Assembly: GCA_973895155.1 (NCBI GenBank)
Contig: OZ316899.1
Location: 5,456,001 to 5,520,000 of the forward strand
Reading direction: 5' to 3'
Source of the DNA: Marsupella aquatica
Lineage: Eukaryota > Marchantiophyta
DNA: 64,000 nt
Below are positions 23,266-33,540 of the stretch, in pieces. How positions within the stretch are numbered: the stretch's first letter is position 1; every line of letters begins with the position of its first letter. Below the pieces are notes generated by a model, which saw nothing but the letters and a program-made list of their open reading frames with translations, searched no databases and was not told the DNA's origin. The translations under genes and the position numbers were made by a program.

Positions 23266-23620
23266 TTGCGTTGGACTGGGATGGTCCCAATCCAAATGGA
23301 TTCATGCACATTCAGTAGAATCTTTGTCCACTGATATCGTCTAGTTTTGTGTTGGACTAGGATGGTCCCAGTCCAAATGGATTCATGCACATTCAGTAGA
23401 ATATTTCCACTGATATTGCCTAGTTTTGCGTTGGACTGGGATGGTCCCAGTCCAAATGGATTCATACACATTCAATAGATTATTTTTCCACTGATACTGT
23501 CTAGTTTTGTTCTGGACTGGGATGGTCCCAGTCCAAACTAAATCATGCACATTCAATAGAATATTTCCACTAATATTGTCTAGTTCTGTGTTGGACTGGA
23601 TGGTCTCAGTCTGCACCTGA
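23266..23620. repeat. Intronic copies of the element A quasi-palindrome within an 80-bp tandem unit
   Basis: Four to five ~80-bp units each contain GATTCATGCACATTCAGTAG, then TTTCCACTGATATCGTCTAG, then TTGGACTGGGATGGTCCCAG. The last part is the reverse orientation of the 19141 minisatellite word and includes the perfect palindrome CTGGGATGGTCCCAG-like core. They lie between the ParB exon and the methylase exon. Confidence 0.85.
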
Positions 23621-23676
23621 GTGCTATCAAACAATTGAGTTATGGAGAACTAACAGAGTTTCCTTTGCAATTGTAG

Positions 23677-26061
23677 GATTGGTTGGCTCTTGCAAGAATG
23701 ACCATGGGAAGGAAAGATTGTCGAAATGTTTACTGGTTACTGTTTGCGGACGATGCTCTTTTTGAGTTATGGAGTTTGGTATGCCAGTTGTGGTTGGATG
23801 GGAAACTTCCCGATGGAGCTGGGGTAGAAGGAAATGAGAAGTCTGAAAAAGCAATTACTATTGCCATGTTTTGTTGTTTTGATGGTGAGTTGATCTCACA
23901 ACGAGACATCACAAGAATACTGACGCGGGTGAAGTCAGGAAAGGTATTGCTAAAGAAAGATGCCTCTAATAAATCAGACATGCCATCTATAGAGGAGTTG
24001 GCCAAAGATGTGAAGATCGTGCGGAAACTGAAGTCCCTTATTGAAGACTACTATTGCACCAAGGATGCGGTGAATTTCCCGACAAATACTAATTGGGGGA
24101 AAGTAGTGGAGGTTCTTCCTACGCTAGCAATTGATTCAAAGTTCAGCAGGTGTCGAAGAGCCGCTGGCGAGGTCTATCTTGCCAACCTTTTAAAACCAAA
24201 TCATACGCGGGATAGCGCAATCTTGCCAACGGCATTGGCATTCCGCCTAGATGATATATACTACCAGAAATTTGGCGGAGGTTCATGTTCTCGGACCCTA
24301 CCATGGGCTACATTTTTTAGCGACAATCTCATGAAGACCATTGATCCAGAGTCATTGCAAGAAGCTCCTCCGACCTGCCCTCTTGCCATTGTTGATTTTA
24401 GCCGGCTTCCGCAAAAACAATGGACTGAAGCAGAGATTCTTGTTCTCTTTGAATACATTGTGGAGCTTCCACAAAATCCCACAATTGTTGTGACGATAAC
24501 AGTTCATCCTCGACAACTTGCATTGAATGTCCATGGTGCCCTTCGTAAACTGGGACAAGAGAAAGCTTTGACCATTCACATTGAGTATGGGAGTTATTCT
24601 CGAGATGATCAATCGCACCCTCATGACTCATGTTGGGGTGGGGGGATTGAAGAAGTTATCTTTGCGGGGATTTCTCGAGATGAAGACGTCAATTGGAATG
24701 AAGTTTTCAAGCCCAACTATCCAAAGCCAAAATTCTTGTATACTGCAAAGGATGTTGATTACAAAGTATGCAAGATCGACAAGGGAAAGGGGAAGGCTAA
24801 GGAATCAGATGAGGGGACACAAAACGACGACCTAAAAGTGGTTTTGGACCCGGAAGAGGCCGTCAAGATTATGAATATGGCCCCTCGATTTGAGACAGAT
24901 GGCAGTCGCAGAGGGTGGGTTAATCCTCATGCCAAACCCACGCGGATGATCCGAAGGATTATTGAATCCTTGTCAGAACCGGGAGATTTGGTTCTAGATT
25001 TTTTCTCCGGTGGCCAAGTCATGAAGACATCATTTTTTTGCAATAGGGAATGCTTTGTTTATTGTGACTCTCACTCCGAGAGGCATTTTGTGGAAGCTTT
25101 TGCTTCCTACCTTTGCGAGAGAGTTCCCTCACTTAAAGCTCATTGTGAATCACTTGCTGAAAATTCTCGACAATGGGCTACCATTGTTGCGGCTGTAGCT
25201 GTCGCTGTTGAATCCGATGGCTCTGAGTCTGAAGATGTTGCTGACAAAGTGGCTGAAGGCGTAGAGGCATCAAAGGAGGCATATGTCAAGAATTTGGATG
25301 ACCGTGTTGGTCAAGGTGAGCCTTACGATGTAGATGATGATATTGGACTTGCACCAAACTGTTCATCTGGTTTAGATGACATCCCTCCGGGGCCCAATGA
25401 AGTTCAAGTTGATGATAACTTGGACAAGGATGATCCCAATCCAACAACGCCGAGAGGACAGATGGAGCAACTGGAAGGAGCAAGGGTTGATACGTTTGAT
25501 CATCTTTCTTCAACCAATCTGATCAATGAAGGCGCAACGAGGCTCGAAGATTCAAATGAAGCTGAAACTAAAGAATTGACTCGGGGGGAGACCGAGGGGG
25601 AGACTGGCGGATTGCCTGACATTCCAATCAATCCAGGAGGAAATACATCAACGGCTGCTGACAACCAGGCAGGTGCTTCAACTTGTCCTGACACACTCTT
25701 TTCAGCTTCTGATGACAAATTGGTGTTCGTTCGTTCACACTCGGGGAGTCCTATTGTCCTTCCGCTCTCAAAAAAGAAAGGAAATAGAGTTGGATCAACT
25801 GGATGGAGGTCATTGGAATGCGATGCACGATGTTACGTGTGGAAAAGTGGGCCAAATCGAGGCCAAGAAATATCATTGGATGCTGCTCCTTCAATTCTCA
25901 ATAAGGAGGAGTATAAGAGTGGAGAATTGGGGTTGATAACTCCTGTTTGGACTTCACCTTATTGGGTAGAACAAAGTACTTCAGATGTCAATTTTGAAAT
26001 CCAACAGGAGCTTGGTGCTGACATGATTATTGATGAATACGGATCTCTTATTTCGGAATGA
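23677..26061 (+). CDS. N4/N6 DNA methyltransferase-like exon of element A cargo
   Basis: An AG acceptor at 23675-23676 opens a frame of ~795 codons ending at TGA 26059-26061. The N-terminal ~230 residues are helical and unrecognised. A motif-IV-like strand, LAIVDFSRLP, lies near residue 235 where active enzymes have DPPY. At about residue 413, NPHAKPTRMIRRIIESL leads into GDLVLDFFSGGQVMKTSF (433-450), the beta-class order of motif IV before motif I. The usual DPFxGSG is DFFSGGQ, so cofactor binding and catalysis may be altered or lost. An acidic low-complexity tail (residues ~510-650) precedes a small globular end. It is the longest intact frame in element A. Confidence 0.72.
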   Translation, partial: DWLALARMTMGRKDCRNVYWLLFADDALFELWSLVCQLWLDGKLPDGAGVEGNEKSEKAITIAMFCCFDGELISQRDITRILTRVKSGKVLLKKDASNKSDMPSIEELAKDVKIVRKLKSLIEDYYCTKDAVNFPTNTNWGKVVEVLPTLAIDSKFSRCRRAAGEVYLANLLKPNHTRDSAILPTALAFRLDDIYYQKFGGGSCSRTLPWATFFSDNLMKTIDPESLQEAPPTCPLAIVDFSRLPQKQWTEAEILVLFEYIVELPQNPTIVVTITVHPRQLALNVHGALRKLGQEKALTIHIEYGSYSRDDQSHPHDSCWGGGIEEVIFAGISRDEDVNWNEVFKPNYPKPKFLYTAKDVDYKVCKIDKGKGKAKESDEGTQNDDLKVVLDPEEAVKIMNMAPRFETDGSRRGWVNPHAKPTRMIRRIIESLSEPGDLVLDFFSGGQVMKTSFFCNRECFVYCDSHSERHFVEAFASYLCERVPSLKAHCESLAENSRQWATIVAAVAVAVESDGSESEDVADKVAEGVEASKEAYVKNLDDRVGQGEPYDVDDDIGLAPNCSSGLDDIPPGPNEVQVDDNLDKDDPNPTTPRGQMEQLEGARVDTFDHLSSTNLINEGATRLEDSNEAETKELTRGETEGETGGLPDIPINPGGNTSTAADNQAGASTCPDTLFSASDDKLVFVRSHSGSPIVLPLSKKKGNRVGSTGWRSLECDARCYVWKSGPNRGQEISLDAAPSILNKEEYKSGELGLITPVWTSPYWVEQSTSDVNFEIQQELGADMIIDEYGSLISE

Positions 26062-26275
26062 AATTCAGCCTTTGACTTTGTATTTATTCATATCAATCTA
26101 AAATACTTCTCGGTCTCACAGAATGCACTCACTAATTAAAGTCTCCATATCCGTCTACACATTGTGAGGCTTCTAAAAACGGTATGTAGGTTAATTTTAT
26201 TTGTTGTCAGCCATTGTCTTGTATTTTTGGACTGAGACAATCCTAATCCAAAGTTCACTTTTGGTCTTTTCTCTG

Positions 26276-27015
26276 AGAATGGTGTTTGGTGCACTTGCAG
26301 AATCGAGACCTGGTCCCCTCAAGCGGAAGTTGCTGATTTTGGACCTTAATAAAATACTTTGGGATTCTATTGAATTCCAAAGCAAGGGCACATCCAGGAA
26401 TATTGTCACCTCAAGTGGAGTGCATTGGGATAGATCAAATGGAACTAGTCGCATGTATACAGAGAGGCCAGGGCTCCATGAGTTTCTAAAGTTGGTTTTT
26501 GACCGGTTTGACGTTGCAATTTGGACATGTGCTGGGATGCGCGAACAGTGAAAATGTTGAACATGATGTTCACAATTGAGGAGCGGTTGAAACTGAAGTT
26601 TGTATTCACACAAGTGGAAGCCTTTGACACAGGCATTCAAAGGCGTGACATTACAAATGGAAAGGCAAATGTGCTATTGAAGGATTTTCGGGTGGTATGG
26701 AGTGCATTTGGAAATCTATATGATGAAACCAACACATTCCTTGTGGATGACTCCCCCTTGAAGGCATTTGCCAACCCAGACATGACCGGACTATTTCCAG
26801 TTCCCTACACGCATGCCAATCGTGGAGACAATTTTCTTCTAACAATTCTTTGGCCATGTCTTGAGAAACTATCCCATGCAAGTGACATTTGTTGTTATCT
26901 TCTCCTAAACTCTCCAAAGTGGTCTCTATTGCACATTAAGAGAGACAAGGCAAAAAATGAGATTACTTATGATCAACTTAGTAAGAGATGTGCAACAAAA
27001 ATTTGGAAGTCATAG
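26276..27015 (+). pseudogene. FCP1/NIF-type HAD phosphatase-like gene, one frameshift
   Basis: The first frame has KRKLLILDLNKILWD (26321 on), corresponding to the catalytic DxDxT loop. The second acidic residue is Asn (DLN), as in divergent plant NIF-like proteins. RPGLHEFLKLVFDRFDVAIW follows. A one-base frame change near 26540 separates it from KMLNMMFTIEERLKLKFVFT and NTFLVDDSPLKAFANP, the HAD motif IV region with VDDSP intact. FCP1-family enzymes act on phosphoserine, classically on the RNA polymerase II tail. A role for this copy in promoting element transcription is speculation. It sits between the methylase exon and the right end, on the same strand. Confidence 0.75.
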
Positions 27016-27084
27016 TATAGGCATAGTGTGCTGGACCTCAATAGCAATGAGATTCCTTGGGCTGTGAAGCACCGTATGTAGCTT

Positions 27085-27334
27085 ACGTCCTGAGGTGGAA
27101 CTTGACGATGCACTTGTCACCTCACTTGCTAGATCATTTGTAGGACGGGAATATTCAGGTTTGTATAGAGAAAATCCTAGACACTTTTTGCGGGAGATTA
27201 TAGCAGTTAGGAACAACACCACCAAATTTCATCTCCCTGAAGATAAAGGGACTTGCAACCGTGACATTAGGGTAGATAGTAAAGGAGACAAAGGCACGTG
27301 CTCAAATAAATATTGTAAGGAGCACTTTGTTTAG
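27085..27334 (+). CDS. Probable terminal exon downstream of the NIF-like gene
   Basis: A frame reading LRPEVELDDALVTSLARSFV and ENPRHFLREIIAVRNNTTKF ends at 27332-27334. It lies 70 bp after the stop of the phosphatase-like frame and could be its C-terminal exon or a separate small gene. No domain is recognised. Confidence 0.35.
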
Positions 27335-27597
27335 AGATCTGACTCATGTTAAGCCCATTAGATAGTAAAAATGGGTGCCAGCCCTGGATATTCATTGTAA
27401 GTTTGGACACAATTGTATATAATTATTTTCACACATTATCAATCAATGGTCCTTGCCTGGGCTTCTTTGTGCGGAAATGTTTTTACAAGTATGATCTCTA
27501 TCCCATGGTTCTTTGTGAACTAATAAGTAATATAATACTATTATAATTAATATATTATATTATATTATATTAATATAATACTAATAAGATTTGGCCT
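27335..27597. other. AT-rich tail of element A
   Basis: No coding sense. It contains a run of TATTATATTATATTA-like repeats near 27545-27585, immediately before the right subterminal repeats. Confidence 0.5.
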
Positions 27598-27701
27598 ATA
27601 AAGTGTACATTTAGGGTATCAAAAAGTGTACATTTGGGCTTCGTAAAGTGTACATTTGGGGACATAAAAGACATTTCAGGACTGATTTGTGAACAAAAGA
27701 A

Positions 27702-27727
27702 AATACACTTTTAATGAATAGGCTGAT
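27702..27727 (-). repeat. Right terminal inverted repeat of element A
   Basis: An exact 26-bp reverse complement of 14735-14760, followed by target duplication GGAA at 27728-27731. Three AAAGTGTACATTTGG-type words lie just inside (27598-27660). Confidence 0.93.
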
Positions 27728-28030
27728 GGAACCAACTCCAATTCTTGTGGGATGATTTCAAGTAAGGTTTTACCAACAATATTTGCAACATGCCTGACTA
27801 AGTCCATAGTGTATTCTGATGCTGGTTCCTCATACCAAACCAGTGGGTGCTGTCTTTTCTCATGGACCCTTTGTTGTAATGGTCTAGGTTGGGGAGATAC
27901 GCCCAACCCACTTGTTTGTCTTTCATAATCTCATCGGACCAAGGCCCTCCAGGTAGGTATTTTTCTTCCTCAACATTGGGTCCTATTACTGGATTATGCC
28001 TTTGTTCCCAAGAATGCCTTTAAAACTTTG
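27728..28030 (-). pseudogene. Upstream part of the interrupted coiled-coil host gene
   Basis: On the minus strand the coding-like sequence NPVIGPNVEEEKYLPGGPW (near 27985) is followed, after a frame change, by YTMDLVRHVANIVGKTLLEI and then QELELVP, which meets the element A boundary. After removal of one GGAA copy the phase continues into LEYKCMAEHSRL from 14730 downward. The protein family is not recognised. Confidence 0.5.
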
Positions 28031-28240
28031 ATCAATTGACTCCTCCAAAAGTTGGATGTTATGGCATTTGGGGGTGACAAGGGTGATTCTTGATATACCA
28101 TGTTACTCCTTTTGGGCAAGTTGCCCAATTATGTATCCTGGCAATTGCGTGCTTGGCTTGAGGCCCATTTGGTCAGCCTGATATCCATCATACTTATCAA
28201 TCCCCAAAGCCACCAACTCTCCTCCAGCAAATTGTGTGTT

Positions 28241-28556
28241 GGGTATGGCACCCGTGATAGAAAACAGAAATAGGAAACAGGTTTCCTGGTACCAGTAAAA
28301 AATTTCCTGTTTCGAACAAAAAATTACTGTTACCAGGAAAAATGACAATCAAAAAATATTTTCAAAAAAGTCACATTTTCCAAAAACAATTTAAAAAAAA
28401 TAAATTTGGCTAGCTTTGGGCGCTGGCTAAAAAAACTAAAAATTCAGAACAAAAAAAAAATTCAAAAAAAATTACCACTCCTTTTCCTGTTAACAGTTTC
28501 TATTTCCTGTTACCAGTTTATGTTTGCTGTTACTGTTTGTTGTTTGCTTTCGTTTG
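28241..28556. mobile_element. MULE-type miniature element, right end degenerate
   Basis: The left end begins GGGTATGGCACCCGTGATAG, matching the end at 14034 and related to the ends of elements B and C. Subterminal CTGGTACCAG-type words, a GGCTAGCTTTGGGCGCTGGC motif near 28410, and the order of blocks match the copy at 11567-14034 inverted. A second set of CTGTTAACAG and CTGTTACCAG words lies at 28487-28520, but no clean right terminal repeat remains. It preserves the unfilled GATTG site of the copia at 11710. Confidence 0.7.
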
Positions 28557-30049
28557 TAAATACCTCTGTGTGTTCAAGGCTAGAGCCGGTTGTCATTGTT
28601 GGCCAATTGGCCTCAGCTGTAACGATGATCATCAATTATCAGTTATCAATTTTGCAGCATTGAAATTTCTTAATCTCAACTCAGTAGTTGAGATGGGGCC
28701 TTTGCACTTTTGCGCATCTCAGCTAGGCAATTGAGATTGACTCAATGTAAGTTGACCTTGCCAAGATCTATGTACGGACCAAAAAAATTGGGGGGAAAAA
28801 AATTGTTGAAACCCCCCCCCCCCCCAAAAAAAAAAACCGATGAATTTCATGTCCGTACCGTATGGACACTTGGTCATCTTGACTAGTCTCCTGAGATATG
28901 GTATCTATTTGGTACAGACAACCATAGTGAAAAAAAATTCCAAACAAGTGTTTTTTCTCCATCAAATTTTGAGAAAAAAATCCAATTTTTTTTGTGCATT
29001 TTTTGGGGGCGCCGCAACTTGGCGGTCTCTCTGAGATGACATGGTGACTAATATTAGGTCAACTGATGGAGATAATTGACAACTGATAATGTAACTTTAC
29101 TCATTGGCCTCACATAGTTTACCAACTTGCTCACCAACGTTGGAATGGAGTCTACTGGTTTCCCCAAGGTATTCACAGTGTCAACCACAATTTTAACTTT
29201 AGTTGGGCTGCAAGCTCTCTGCATGGTCCTGGGGGTCAGGGTTACCTAAAGCCCCGCAGGTCATGGATTGGCAATTGCCCAACAGTTGGGCTCTACTTGT
29301 GGAATTGGGTCCTTGTACCCAATACAATCATTCAGTCCCCAAGTCATCAAAGTTCGTAGATGACAACAGGTTACATCCTTGGTTTCTTAGTAGCCTAGTT
29401 CTATGGGTACAGGGTGGTACTAGGCTGTTGTCTGAAGTCTCGGATCCACCTCCTCCATTGCATTTCCCCCAATGACAACCCCTGCTTAACATCAGCCCAA
29501 TCATGACCTCCTATACTCTTCCTAGTGGCATTGGTGCAACACTCTCTCCTTGGGTACACTCTACTCAACTTTTTGGAGTCTATAGTTCTTCCTCTCCTAA
29601 TTCCCCAATCTCCATTCCTCTTGCTACAACATCTTATCCCTAACAAAACAACAATGATTCCCAGGATGAAAGGTTAAGACTATCTTGATGCCCAAAGATA
29701 TATTCTAATGATCTACATTAAGCTGCTCTAGCAACTTCTTGCATAGGAAACCAGAATAATCTCTTGACGTGCTCAAAGTTTGAGCCAACAACCATTGACA
29801 TTTGTTTGCCTCAAGCCACCTCCCCAGCATTCATAGAGTGAGTCTCACGAACTTCATAATTTGTTCATGAAGTGGACTTGTGCATTAAGTCTTGAGAAAT
29901 ACTTTGTCTCTAGGTATGTTCTTCTTTGAATTCTTTAAAAATGTCACCCGTTTCCAAAGAACCAGGGTTTAGGGTTTAGTAGTACCTCCAAATTCAGATA
30001 GAAGGCCTTGGCTACCACCTTCTTGCTCAATTGAAACTCACCATCAAAT
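28557..30049. other. Non-coding stretch with a foldback and a C14-A11 tract
   Basis: No frame with coding sense. TACGGAC at 28773 and GTCCGTA at 28851 are inverted and bracket two homopolymer blocks (GGGGGG-AAAAAAA and C14-A11), so the segment could fold back. A GGCGCC is at 29009. From 29060 on there are only short, mixed frames and I recognise nothing. Confidence 0.4.
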
Positions 30050-32750
30050 CACTACAACACTATGGCCCCATATTGCGAGCCAAAATCATTTGCAAACAAC
30101 AAAGGGACACAAAAAGTTGAATCGTTACCTGCAAACCAAATTGCATCGCAACAGGATCACACTTTCCCATGCCTAGTCCTTTGCAAATGGGCCTTTGCAA
30201 CTACATTGCAACTTGCAAAGATAACTATTTTGCAAAACAAACGCAATCTTGCGATTACATAAACTTCCAAAAAATAGCCAGTCCGCGACCATTGCCCACT
30301 TTGCGGCACAAGCACCCTTGGAGTTTTTCCAAAGCAGCATGGCTCACTTTTTTACAAGGTAGTAACGCTTGCAAGGTTGCAATCCTATATTCTTCTTAAA
30401 GTTGCGATATATAAGGAATCGCTTGCTTGCAAAGCCAATTACAACGCAATATTTGCGAGTCTGTAAATGTTGCAAGGTTTGTGATGTGTTTTTGGACACT
30501 TTGTTTGCGATGAAATTATACTCTGAAGTTGCAAAGGGCTGAGTATCGCAATTGCTTTGCAAAAAGGGGGAATCTTTGAAATTGGTTTGTGATTCTAGTT
30601 TAGGGTTCAGGCCTGGGCTGTTGCACTACCAAAACCACTACCACGGGGTGATGCAAAAGACTGGTCTCCAGTGCTAGTGGGCCCGACATGACTACCAGGA
30701 GCAGTGCTTGCATCCTCGTTGTTGCTACTAGCAATGTCACCCTCCTTGTGAGAGGTACTAAACCCCTCTGGTGCCTGTTTCCACACAAACAAAAAGGGTA
30801 CCAATTAGTGGCTTCCCTTTAACCTAACAAATGTCTTCACAATAATCTGTCTCATGAATGCCAAGGGTCCAAAAATGTAAAAACGCTCACCAACAACTCA
30901 TCAACTTGCCAAAATAGAGTCTCCTTTCCATGCTTCTGCCCCACCTCCATTTCTGTTGGGGTGATCTTCCTCCTATACTTCTTGTACTATGCATCACCAA
31001 CACCAGCAAAAAGAAGAGGAAACAGCCAAGGATTAGGCCCACACTAAAATCTAAACTCATGTATAAGGGGTAGGAAAGGTTGGGGTGGATTTAGGAGGGT
31101 TATGGTGGGGGTGGGGGTGGGGGTGTTGGGGCCTCAAGGGCGTTAAGGGCCAAACCTTAACATTCAAACAGGTTTGTTTTTGGATTTTCAAAGCCCATAC
31201 CTTCACAGAAAGCAGCATAATTACGTTTGCAAAGCTGTTTGTGATGCGCGTTGCTTTGCAACTACTTCGCAAAATCTCCCCCAAAAACATTAATAATAGT
31301 GTTTGCAAATGTCTTGCAAAGCAACACGCATCGCAAAAGCTTTGCAAACTCTATTATGACCAAAAACTGTGACCAACCTGAGTGTGCACGACCTAAAAGG
31401 ACTTGTCAGGTTCAACAATAACTACTTGCTAGCAAAAGGGAAACAATTGGGTCCCATTGCAAATGTCTTCAAACAGGAATTGGAGAAGGAAGGAGTAAAG
31501 GGAGGAGAGGGAGGCACTCACAAATGCTGCCTTGAGGCCGGGGAGGCCACCTTGACCGAGCCTGTGGGTTATGTTGGGCTTCTCCTAGATGCGCTCAACT
31601 GCCTTGAGGAATTTCTTTGGCGGAGTGCCAACATCTGCCACAACCTGCTAGAGTTGGGCCACCTTTTGCTCCATAGTTTTCAGGTCACGGTCAGACATCC
31701 CGACCTCTCTTGCCTTTTGGGCCTTTGCCAGCTTCTCAGTGAATTCCTTGAGGAGCCTGGGTGCTTTGAGCTTCACCTCAGTCTAGTAGAAGGCGTTCCA
31801 GACGTCGTCAAAGAATTGCAGCGGCCTCTGCAGATTTTTGTACTCCTCCAGGTCTCTCAAGTGAGTATTTAACCTATTGTGGTATCTTGCTTGGGACATA
31901 GAACTGCCAATTGTCTGCAAGCCACTATGAGTCAATCTCTCCTCCGTTTCAAAATGCATCCTTCACTTGATTCATCACTTGCCTCTGCTCTGCCTTTGAA
32001 ACACTGCCCCACTCAACCCCTCGAGCAAATTGGTTGACACAATGTGCCTGATTGTGCTTTTTGCCCAAGATAAGCCAGCTCTGCTGGAATTCCTTCTTCC
32101 TTGAGAGTAATCAGGGGCAACTTCTTCTTGGCCTCCTTCTTTCTCTGCTCTTCCCTTTGCTTCCTGATCAGGTCTTGCTCTTCCTTCCTTCTCTTCTTTT
32201 CCAGGGCATGAGGGGAGAGGACTCCGGCCTGAGCCCTCTCATCGCTCTTCCTCTTCTTCTCAATAGACTTCTGCTCTGCTGCCTTCTTCTCCTCCTCATC
32301 CCTTGTTGTGTGCCATGCAATCATACCATATTTCAATGCCTAGCCTAAAATTGCACTCAATGATCCCAGCCCTGCTGGTGTGGTCAAATCCAGTTTGCTC
32401 AACTATGCCATTGAAAAGTGCTCCTCCACCATCTTTTGCAATAGGTCCTCCCCCCCTTTGTTACCCCCATTGCTACCAGAAGCTCCATCCCCTCCAGCAC
32501 TACCTCCTCCACTCGCCATTGCTCCGTCCGCACCCTAACCTTTGCTCTTCCGATGAAAAAATGCACTCTCTTGGCTGTTTTGCGCTTGGTATTCATAAGG
32601 GTCAATGGAGATAGGGTTTGCAAAACTCTACGCATCTCAACTTGCAATGCAAAAGCTTTTGCAAAAAGCATTGCAAACGCCTCCATTTGCAAGGGTTAAT
32701 GTTTTGCAACAAGGTTTCCACTTGAGATTGCAAAAACTTTCTTCTTGCAC
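30050..32750. repeat. TTGCAA-rich probable DNA element, possibly CACTA-like at its left end
   Basis: Words TTTGCAA, CTTGCAA, TTGCGAT and their complements cluster at 30075-30580, 31200-31345 and 32630-32745, the pattern expected of subterminal or internal transposase-binding repeats. The left edge reads CACTACAACACTATGGC, reminiscent of CACTA termini. I found no matching TGTTGTAGTG right end, so the assignment is tentative. Confidence 0.45.
31440..32500 (-). pseudogene. Decayed unrecognised gene inside the TTGCAA-rich region
   Basis: On the minus strand, coding-like blocks run from about 32480 (KDGGGALFNGIVEQTGFDHT) through a Lys/Glu/Arg-rich helix (32013-32336, with KKRRKEEQDLIRKQREEQRK). 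They continue to LKAPRLLKEFTEKLAKAQKA near 31740. Stops interrupt several blocks and fit Gln codons changed to TAG. The charged helix suggests a coiled coil. The family is not recognised. It may be the protein of the surrounding repeat element. Confidence 0.4.
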
Positions 32751-33540
32751 CCATCACGTGTGAATTTGAGTTTTGAAGTAAGGTGGGGGGTATACTTAAG
32801 CAAGTGTATTAGTGGTAAGACTAATAAGCTAAGGTATGTAGGAGGGGTTTTAAGGTTGGAGGGATATGAAGGATGGTGTTCCCTATTGTTGTTTGAGATT
32901 ATGGCCAATTTAGGAGAGATAAACGATTTGGGTTTGTTTGAATATGGAGCATAGTCAATTAGCACGACAAAACATAGAAAGATAAGAGGTTTGGAGTTTG
33001 GAGTTTGGGTTTTGGCATTTGTTATTTTAGAGGGAATATAGGAGGGCTTAAGGGTTTAGAGTTAAGGGTCTTATGGTAATTTTGGAGGGTGAGACCTTGG
33101 CTTTGGCATTGGGTACTAACACATGGTAAGAGGGATTTGGCATGTGAATTTTTGGTAATTTAGGAGGGTAAGAGGGGTTTTGGCATTTGCTCTTTAGAGG
33201 AACATAGGAGGGCTTGAGTGGTGAGGCTTTAGGTCAGATTATAATAATTTAGGAGGGTAAGACCCTTGGCTTTGGCATTTAAGGCAACTCATGGTAAGAG
33301 GGGTTTGGCATGTGAGTTTCAGGGCAATTTAGGAGGGTAAGAGGGGTTTGGGGATTTGCTCTTTAGAGGAACATAGGAGGGCTTTAAGTGGTGAGGGTTT
33401 AGGGTCAAATTATGTTAATTTAGGAGGGTAAGACCCTTGGCTTTGGCATTTAGGGTTTATGGTAACTTATGAGGGTAAGAGGGGGTTGGTGTTTGAATAT
33501 TATGATAACATAGGAGGGAAGCATAATATATATGATGCAG
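32750..33540. repeat. Dispersed TAGGAGGGTAAGAG repeats
   Basis: TTTAGGAGGGTAAGAGGGG or TAGGAGGGCTTAAG variants, together with TTGGCATTT, recur at irregular 60-100-bp spacing from about 33040 to 33510, with related words near 31095 and 32845. There is no coding frame. It resembles a degenerate tandem array or the subterminal region of an element. Confidence 0.65.

Larger units (their letters stand above)
14735..27727. mobile_element. Element A: 13-kb DNA transposon with 26-bp TIRs, DUF7869-type transposase and ParB/methylase cargo
   Basis: The perfect 26-bp inverted repeats are 14735-14760 (beginning ATCAGCCTATTCATTAAAAG) and 27702-27727. They are flanked by GGAA at 14731-14734 and 27728-27731, a 4-bp target duplication. 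The coiled-coil gene on the minus strand reads up to 27728 and resumes at 14730. Both ends hold clustered copies of AAAGTGTACATTTGG. Inside, a minus-strand transposase-like gene fills the left (15346-19101) and plus-strand cargo the right: a ParB-like domain, a methyltransferase-like domain and an FCP1/NIF-type phosphatase domain. A 26-bp TIR with a 4-bp duplication and this transposase type does not match a superfamily I can name with certainty. Confidence 0.88.
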
